35,429 nucleotides of DNA, from IMG/VR virus record IMGVR_UViG_3300031673_000238, positions 1 to 35,429 of that record. One strand, given 5' to 3'. This DNA is from a virus. Below are positions 31,113 to 35,429 of the stretch, in pieces. A program made the translations under genes and the position numbers. Each line of letters opens with the position of its first letter. Within the stretch, counting starts at the first letter, position 1. The notes below the pieces were generated by a model. That model worked only from the letters and a program-made list of their open reading frames with translations. It ran no database searches and was not told the DNA's origin.

Positions 31113-31853
31113 TTACTGAATCGCCATGATCACATGGATCGTGAAACTCTCCGCTCCCGTGCCGGTCATTGTATAAACAGTCCGCCACCATGTATCGGTG
31201 ATCTCCCCGGCAACCGGAGTCGCCCACTGCGCAGTCACCGCCGTGGTAACTGTGGTGAAGGTGATACGGTCGGTCGGCGAGGGGAAATTCTCGGCAGTGT
31301 CGCTCTGGATTTTCACAATGAGCGTCTGATCGCCCTGACCGGTTGCGGTCGTCACATGCAGTATTCCATAGAGATTCTGTAATGCGCTGACAACCCCGAG
31401 TTCATAGGCGGTCCCGCTGGCGGTTGCCGACTTGAGCCCGGTGGCGAGCTTTGACCCGCGCACTACCAGAACGCCGCTGCCGCGTACCGCCGAGTTGAAT
31501 GTCAGCATTCCGCCGATGGGCGCCCCAAAACCACACCCGAACCGCAGCCCCTTCGACGAATAGCATATCGCCGCAACCGCGCCCCCCAGTGGAGAGATCG
31601 ACGCCACCTGAGCGGTGCTGCCGATCTGCGCGTCCATGACATCATCAGGCTCGTCGGTCCCGTCGGAAGCCCAGTAGCCGGTGTGCTCCAAGTTGAAGGT
31701 CTTGAGCCCGGCGATCCTCGCCTTTGAGGTATCCTTGAACGTCGGACACACCTTCTCTTCGGCCTGGATGTTCATTTTCAGATCGTAGTGGTCGGTGCTC
31801 AGATCGTAGCCGCCCACCAGGTATTCCATGCTTGTCAATACATGCTTGGCCAT
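31113..31853 (-). CDS. Tail tube or tail-associated structural protein
   Basis: A 246-residue beta-rich protein. Its start (HVLTSMEYLVGGYDLSTDHY) and KTFNLEHTGYW resemble tail tube proteins of HK97-like phages. A central part with SISPLGGAVAAICYSSKGL and VLVVRGSKLATGLKS follows, ending in AESFTIHVIMAIQ. Position after the tail terminator protein supports a tail tube role. ATG 31853 has GAGGTGA upstream. Confidence 0.75.
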   Translation of the reverse strand: MAKHVLTSMEYLVGGYDLSTDHYDLKMNIQAEEKVCPTFKDTSKARIAGLKTFNLEHTGYWASDGTDEPDDVMDAQIGSTAQVASISPLGGAVAAICYSSKGLRFGCGFGAPIGGMLTFNSAVRGSGVLVVRGSKLATGLKSATASGTAYELGVVSALQNLYGILHVTTATGQGDQTLIVKIQSDTAENFPSPTDRITFTTVTTAVTAQWATPVAGEITDTWWRTVYTMTGTGAESFTIHVIMAIQ

Positions 31854-31869
31854 AGTATCACCTCACCCC

Positions 31870-32268
31870 TCATTCGTGCCATATTATAAAGTCAAGCGCC
31901 TTCGCTTTTAATTTCGTCGTTTCATCCAATAGTTCATTTTCATCTTCAAGGAAGGCTCGCTGCAGGGTGACACCGCTCTCGCCGCCGATCTGCCCTGTTT
32001 TATCTTTAAGCGCCGCTCGTAATTGTACCGCTACAATGCAACTTTCATTGTATGTTCTACCCCAACAGTTGAATTGATACCGTGGGCGATAGGGGCCGTC
32101 ATCGGTGCCCGATGTATGTATTTGTGGATTGTCGATCTCCTGATAGGTAATATATGGTGAAGGTGTACCATGAGGCACCTCGACGGCAGGATATACCCGG
32201 TCGCCCACCAGCGCGGTCAGGCCGGAGTAGGTCGACAGGTATGCATAGAGCGCCTCGTTCAGTTCCAT
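31870..32268 (-). CDS. Tail completion/terminator protein (DUF3168)
   Basis: A 132-residue protein that caps the head-proximal end of the tail tube. It shows the family pattern: NEALYAYLSTYSGLTALVGD, RVYPAVEVPHGTPSPYITYQ, then PRYQFNCWGRTYNESC and a helix VAVQLRAALKD. ATG 32268 overlaps the stop of the gp10-like gene by one base. Confidence 0.9.
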   Translation of the reverse strand: MELNEALYAYLSTYSGLTALVGDRVYPAVEVPHGTPSPYITYQEIDNPQIHTSGTDDGPYRPRYQFNCWGRTYNESCIVAVQLRAALKDKTGQIGGESGVTLQRAFLEDENELLDETTKLKAKALDFIIWHE

Positions 32269-32678
32269 TACCGGCTCACTCCCTCTATAAGGCTTTGCAG
32301 TTTTTGCGCAACCGCCTGCTCGACCTCGCTTCCGTTCGTTTCGAACTCATCGACCACCGGCCGGAAGAACCCGTGCGCCGGCGCAGGTTGTGGACCGCCA
32401 TGACCAAATTCGACAAGATGCGCATGGGGAGCTTTACGGCGGTCGACTGCCACAAACGCGGCAGGCTGCCCCTTGATTTTATAGCGGAACTTCTTCGCCA
32501 CAATGGCTTTTCCCAACGCGCCGGTTTTCTTCTTCACTTTTGACCTCATCCGGTCGCGCATTTTCCGGCACCCGGCGAGGAAGCCGTCCTCGAGATCCCG
32601 GTCGTCCAGAATCATTTCGAGCTTGCCGTACTGTTTCTCAAGGTCTTTCATCCCGAGTATCTGCGCCGCATCAGACAT
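32268..32678 (-). CDS. HK97 gp10-like neck/tail protein
   Basis: A 136-residue basic protein of the HK97 gp10 family that joins head completion to the tail. It carries KMRDRMRSKVKKKTGALGKA, FVAVDRRKAPHAHLVEFGHG and PAHGFFRPVVDEF, the typical order of motifs. ATG 32678 overlaps the head closure gene by eight bases. Confidence 0.9.
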   Translation of the reverse strand: MSDAAQILGMKDLEKQYGKLEMILDDRDLEDGFLAGCRKMRDRMRSKVKKKTGALGKAIVAKKFRYKIKGQPAAFVAVDRRKAPHAHLVEFGHGGPQPAPAHGFFRPVVDEFETNGSEVEQAVAQKLQSLIEGVSR

Positions 32679-33000
32679 TTTTCTGTTTCCTCAGCATGAG
32701 GTTCAATTCCCGGTGCTTGCTGTCTACATCGATCGCCGCCACGATGTCGTAGTATTTACCGCCGTATTTCACCCGGCAGGTTTCGTCTACCCCCCGGTGG
32801 TAGTGCATCTCGACCCGGATATCAACATCGGCGAACTCCTGCTGCGCCGCGTAGTACTCGCGCCCGGTCAGTTGTATGAAGGCGCACGGTACCGATGAGA
32901 TGAGCGTATACCAGCTGTCCGTCTCGCCGCCGCGGCTATCGCGGGTGACCCGTGTTTTCTCGATGTCGATCCTGTTCCGCAGCCGTCCCGCTCTCAGCAT
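32671..33000 (-). CDS. Head closure / head-tail adaptor (SPP1 gp16 type)
   Basis: A 109-residue protein: AGRLRNRIDIEKTRVTRDS, GGETDSWYTLISSVPCAFIQ, GREYYAAQQEF and YDIVAAIDVDSKHRELNL, the signature of SPP1 gp16/HK97 head-tail stoppers. It closes the head after DNA packaging. It overlaps both neighbours by seven to eight bases. Confidence 0.92.
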   Translation of the reverse strand: MLRAGRLRNRIDIEKTRVTRDSRGGETDSWYTLISSVPCAFIQLTGREYYAAQQEFADVDIRVEMHYHRGVDETCRVKYGGKYYDIVAAIDVDSKHRELNLMLRKQKNV

Positions 33001-33935
33001 ATCGTCACCCGATATGGTTCAATCAAGCCCTCGACGAACTTCAGCGCGCTCGTGATCGTCCCAGTCACTTCCTTTTCCCGGTGCGCGAACATGGTCGCCG
33101 TGAGTATTGAGATATATTGACGAATCGGCTTTGGCACATTTGTCGCCGCATCGCCATAACCTGCAATAAAACGGACCCGCACCGGCAGCATGGGACGGAG
33201 CGTTGTCGACGGCCAGCTCTTATTGTACCCGAGTTTTACCTGCCCCGGCTCATCGATGATGTTCACATCGTAGTTGGTCGCCGCGAAAGTGTTCTCCTTG
33301 CCGGTGCTGTCGGTGTAGTATACCGTAGTAACCGATTGCAGCGGTGAGGCCGGTAATTCGAGGTAATCGTCCTCCGATGGAAACCTGTCGAAATAGGCGT
33401 CCCAGGTCTGTGTTATCAGCGCACGGCCGAGGAAACTTTCAACATGCTCGCGCGCCGCGCCGATGAGCAGAGTCAGGAGATCGTCCTCCGCCGTATACAC
33501 CGACCCCTCGACGACAGTCACCCCGAAGTCGCAGGTTGCAACCCCAACGGTGGCAACCGCGCGGAGATACTGCTTGCGCCCGGTGTAGAGGATCTCATAG
33601 GACGTGTTGTCGTTCGCGGTGGTAACCTGAGTGAATGACCCGCTCGCCACATCGGCCCAGGTTGTCCCGTTCGAGGAGTCCTGCACTTTAATATCGACCG
33701 TGCCGCCCGTGCCGTTGGTCCCGGATTCGAAAACCACCATGGCATCGTTGCCGCTGATATCCACCGAGCTTCCCTCGAGGCTGTAAGTCGCCGCGATCAC
33801 ATGCGCGCCCGGAGCGATCGACTGCGTCGTCGAGATCATCTCGTCGAACGCCACCGAGCCGAGCGACAACTGACGCTTGATTTCAAGCAGGCTTACCGGC
33901 TCGACAGTCGGCGCCGTATACAGTTTCGATTTCAC
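32994..33935 (-). CDS. Head-tail connector (HK97 gp6-like) with inserted beta domain
   Basis: A 313-residue protein. Residues 1-26 (PTVEPVSLLEIKRQL) and 149 to the end (TLLIGAAREHVESFLGRALI, WDAYFDRFPS, VRVRFIAGYGD) make an ordinary gp6-type connector, which forms a ring under the portal. Residues 27-148 are an extra beta-rich domain (VIAATYSLEGSSVDISG, GTVDIKVQDSSNGTTWADV, YLRAVATVG) placed in the loop between the first two helices. Usual gp6 proteins have about 110 to 200 residues. The start is GTG 33935, overlapping the next gene upstream. Confidence 0.9.
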   Translation of the reverse strand: MKSKLYTAPTVEPVSLLEIKRQLSLGSVAFDEMISTTQSIAPGAHVIAATYSLEGSSVDISGNDAMVVFESGTNGTGGTVDIKVQDSSNGTTWADVASGSFTQVTTANDNTSYEILYTGRKQYLRAVATVGVATCDFGVTVVEGSVYTAEDDLLTLLIGAAREHVESFLGRALITQTWDAYFDRFPSEDDYLELPASPLQSVTTVYYTDSTGKENTFAATNYDVNIIDEPGQVKLGYNKSWPSTTLRPMLPVRVRFIAGYGDAATNVPKPIRQYISILTATMFAHREKEVTGTITSALKFVEGLIEPYRVTIC

Positions 33936-34195
33936 CCGTCGTCACCCTCGCCGATTTCTTCATCAGGCTCGACCGGAGCAGCCACCCGCGGTTGCGCCGC
34001 TGGAATCACCGCGCGTTCCGCAGGCCTGAACGCCGCCAGTTCGCGGCCCGATACCTCTGTGGCATACCCGCCCCTGATCAGCAGCGCAGCCTCTTTGGCG
34101 TCGACCTCGATTGTATTGCCTGATGTACAGTTGCCGGCGGGACCCGCGTAGGTTGTCCGCATCCGTACCGTTTTCGTTCCTGAAAATTTCCTCAT
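33932..34195 (-). CDS. Small conserved neck-region protein
   Basis: An 87-residue protein with a beta core (RTTYAGPAGNCTSGNTIEVD, then EAALLIRGGYATEV) seen in short phage proteins placed next to head-tail genes, and an Ala/Pro/Glu-rich tail that looks disordered. Function is unknown. ATG 34195 is five bases from GGAGG; an ATG three bases earlier and a longer in-frame start (34234) also exist. Confidence 0.7.
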   Translation of the reverse strand: MRKFSGTKTVRMRTTYAGPAGNCTSGNTIEVDAKEAALLIRGGYATEVSGRELAAFRPAERAVIPAAQPRVAAPVEPDEEIGEGDDG

Positions 34196-34221
34196 CATAT
34201 CCTCCATAGAGGTTATCGGTG

Positions 34222-34599
34222 TCAACCTACCCATACATGGAAGGCCCCGGTTTTTGTGGCGCCGCCGCTCGACAGCACCACCTTGATGCGTTCCCCGCTG
34301 ATCGGGATCGGCGCGTTGACCGCCTCATCGCTCTCATCGTTGTACCATTCCGCGGTCGCGCTTATATCGCAGGTCGCCATCTGTGGACACTGTGTCGCCG
34401 AGGCATTCATCGCCGCCCAAGTCAGGATGGCGATTCCGCTCGTTTCACCGGTGAATATCGCCTGAACTCCGTCGGAATAGGATCCCGATCCGGCTTTGAC
34501 ATACCGTATCCCCCTGATGTATCCCGATTGTGTCGGGCTGAAATACGCGGTCGCCGCCCCATCCCCGTCGGTCGTGACTGTCGCTGTCAAACGTTCCAA
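34222..34599 (-). CDS. Structural protein of the head/neck region
   Basis: A 125-residue beta-sandwich-like protein: TATVTTDGDGAATAYFSPTQ, YIRGIRYVKAGSGSYSDGVQ, IFTGETSGIAILTW and the ending ERIKVVLSSGGATKTGAFHV. I know such proteins from phage structural regions, where they may decorate capsid or neck. The start appears to be TTG 34599 with GGGGTGATGG upstream. Confidence 0.65.
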   Translation of the reverse strand: MERLTATVTTDGDGAATAYFSPTQSGYIRGIRYVKAGSGSYSDGVQAIFTGETSGIAILTWAAMNASATQCPQMATCDISATAEWYNDESDEAVNAPIPISGERIKVVLSSGGATKTGAFHVWVG

Positions 34600-34615
34600 T
34601 CCATCACCCCCAATC

Positions 34616-35429
34616 TTACTCTACTCCGTGATCCTGTGTCCATGTACCGAGAGTGTTTACCATTACCCACCGTACCGAGTCCATGGCGAGTAACTTAACC
34701 GTCCCGGCAACACTGCCTATGGCTCGATCTGCAACCCCGGCCGATGTAATTATCGAATCTCCGGAGGCCGCGATAATCCGTAGCGAATCGGCGTCGGCAA
34801 CAAAGAACGTGTAATTTAATCCGACCGCAGCAGTCGGAAGGGTCTTTACCCTTTTTGCGGTCAGCGGTCGTGACACGTACGTTGTTCCGGACAATGCGGT
34901 GTCTAATGTCTCATTAGTGTCATTTATTACAACACTTTCAAGATACGTTAGAGCACCAGAAAACGTACCGGTCGTAAACGCACCGCTGCTCGCTCCGCCT
35001 GCTCCGATGGTTGTATTGGCGATGTCCGTACCGTCTATCACGGCGTCAAACAGATACCCGCCGCTCGCTCCGGTGAATGAAGCCGCATCAGCGGTTGTAA
35101 TCGTCATCCGGTAGGTATCCCCATTGGAGCCGAAGAAGTCGATAACCGGGACGCCGGACACCATCTTGATCTGGAAAGAACTGTCCGTGCCGGCAGGAAC
35201 ATGCTCCATCGTCACAAGTACACCGGCCGTCAACCCATCCCCGATCGTCACTGTATTCGTCAAAGGAGCGGTCTCGCCGAATCCCGCAAGGGCGTCGAAG
35301 GTATACCCGCCTGATGCGCCGGTGAAGTTCATGGCGTCTGATGTGTCGAGATCAACATTACCAGTGGTTGTTCCTTCCTCCAGCGTGAACGAGGGCATCG
35401 TTACCGCATCATCGATATCCACCGTGCTC
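34616..35429 (-). CDS. Structural protein with repeated beta motifs (cut by window edge)
   Basis: The C-terminal 270 residues or so of a protein that continues past the window end; no stop or convincing ribosome site is seen upstream. It repeats FTGASGGYTFDA and FTGASGGYLFDAVID, then NTTIGAGGASSGAFTTGTFS, a pattern of beta-solenoid or fibre-like phage proteins. The last 100 residues (RPLTAKRVKTLPTAAVGLNY, SLRIIAASGDSII) resemble head-fibre or decoration endings. A head fibre or spike is the best guess. Confidence 0.7.
   Translation of the reverse strand, partial: STVDIDDAVTMPSFTLEEGTTTGNVDLDTSDAMNFTGASGGYTFDALAGFGETAPLTNTVTIGDGLTAGVLVTMEHVPAGTDSSFQIKMVSGVPVIDFFGSNGDTYRMTITTADAASFTGASGGYLFDAVIDGTDIANTTIGAGGASSGAFTTGTFSGALTYLESVVINDTNETLDTALSGTTYVSRPLTAKRVKTLPTAAVGLNYTFFVADADSLRIIAASGDSIITSAGVADRAIGSVAGTVKLLAMDSVRWVMVNTLGTWTQDHGVE

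Noticed and set aside
1-35429. CRISPR array, insertion sequence or transposase
   Set aside because: No regularly spaced repeats and no transposase-like protein or terminal inverted repeats were seen; the repeats found belong to attP, the candidate origin and the operators.

Overview
The window is part of a temperate, long-tailed (siphovirus-type) bacteriophage genome with moderately high GC and AT-rich patches. It carries a lambda-like gene order: neck, tail tube, tail chaperones, tape measure, tail tip, fibres, lysis genes, attachment site, integrase, repressor switch, replication genes, DNA methyltransferase, HNH endonuclease. Nearly everything is on the minus strand; only the lysogeny operon (about 9.0-10.85 kb) is on the plus strand. 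Terminase, portal, protease and major capsid genes are absent and probably lie just outside the window, since the HNH gene at one edge and the neck genes at the other would flank them in a circular genome. The host is a bacterium that cannot be named from this sequence. UGA is an ordinary stop codon in most genes, and the attachment core matches a CCA-encoding tRNA-Leu(CAA).

Layout in transcription order of the minus strand. 35.4-31.1 kb: a structural protein cut by the window edge, neck and head-tail joining proteins (a gp6-like connector with an inserted beta domain, a closure protein, a gp10-like protein, a DUF3168 terminator protein) and two tail-tube-like proteins. 30.5-29.97 kb: a tail assembly chaperone pair with an A8 slippery run exactly at the gene overlap. 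29.97-27.5 kb: tape measure and a distal-tail-like protein. 27.5-25.3 kb: a cargo block inside the tail operon, in which a membrane glycosyltransferase-like gene is split in two by an AT-rich transglutaminase-like gene. 25.3-15.5 kb: tail hub, a DNA methylase, fibronectin-type-III proteins and a 39-residue membrane peptide. 15.5-12.5 kb: an M15-type peptidase endolysin, several small membrane proteins (holin candidates), a metallophosphoesterase, then a terminator.

12.4-11.1 kb is a separate small transcription unit with a near-consensus sigma-70 promoter and four small genes. The last is a zinc-ribbon gene interrupted by an in-frame TGA. 11.1-10.86 kb is attP: the 3' part of tRNA-Leu flanked by five TGTAGCA arm-type repeats, with a strong terminator just behind the tRNA end. 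Because phage genes lie on both sides of an intact attP, this is the excised, circular or virion form rather than an integrated prophage.

The lysogeny operon (plus strand) is repressor, zinc-ribbon membrane protein, integrase. It diverges from a Cro-like gene across a promoter/operator region at 8.85-9.0 kb. The early operon (minus strand) runs Cro, small helix-turn-helix proteins, a CII-like regulator, several small phage proteins, a radical-SAM-like DUF5131 protein, a P4-type primase-helicase, a repeat-rich candidate origin, SSB, an ASCH-domain protein and a C5 DNA methyltransferase. That methyltransferase gene contains a second long, recognisable open frame.
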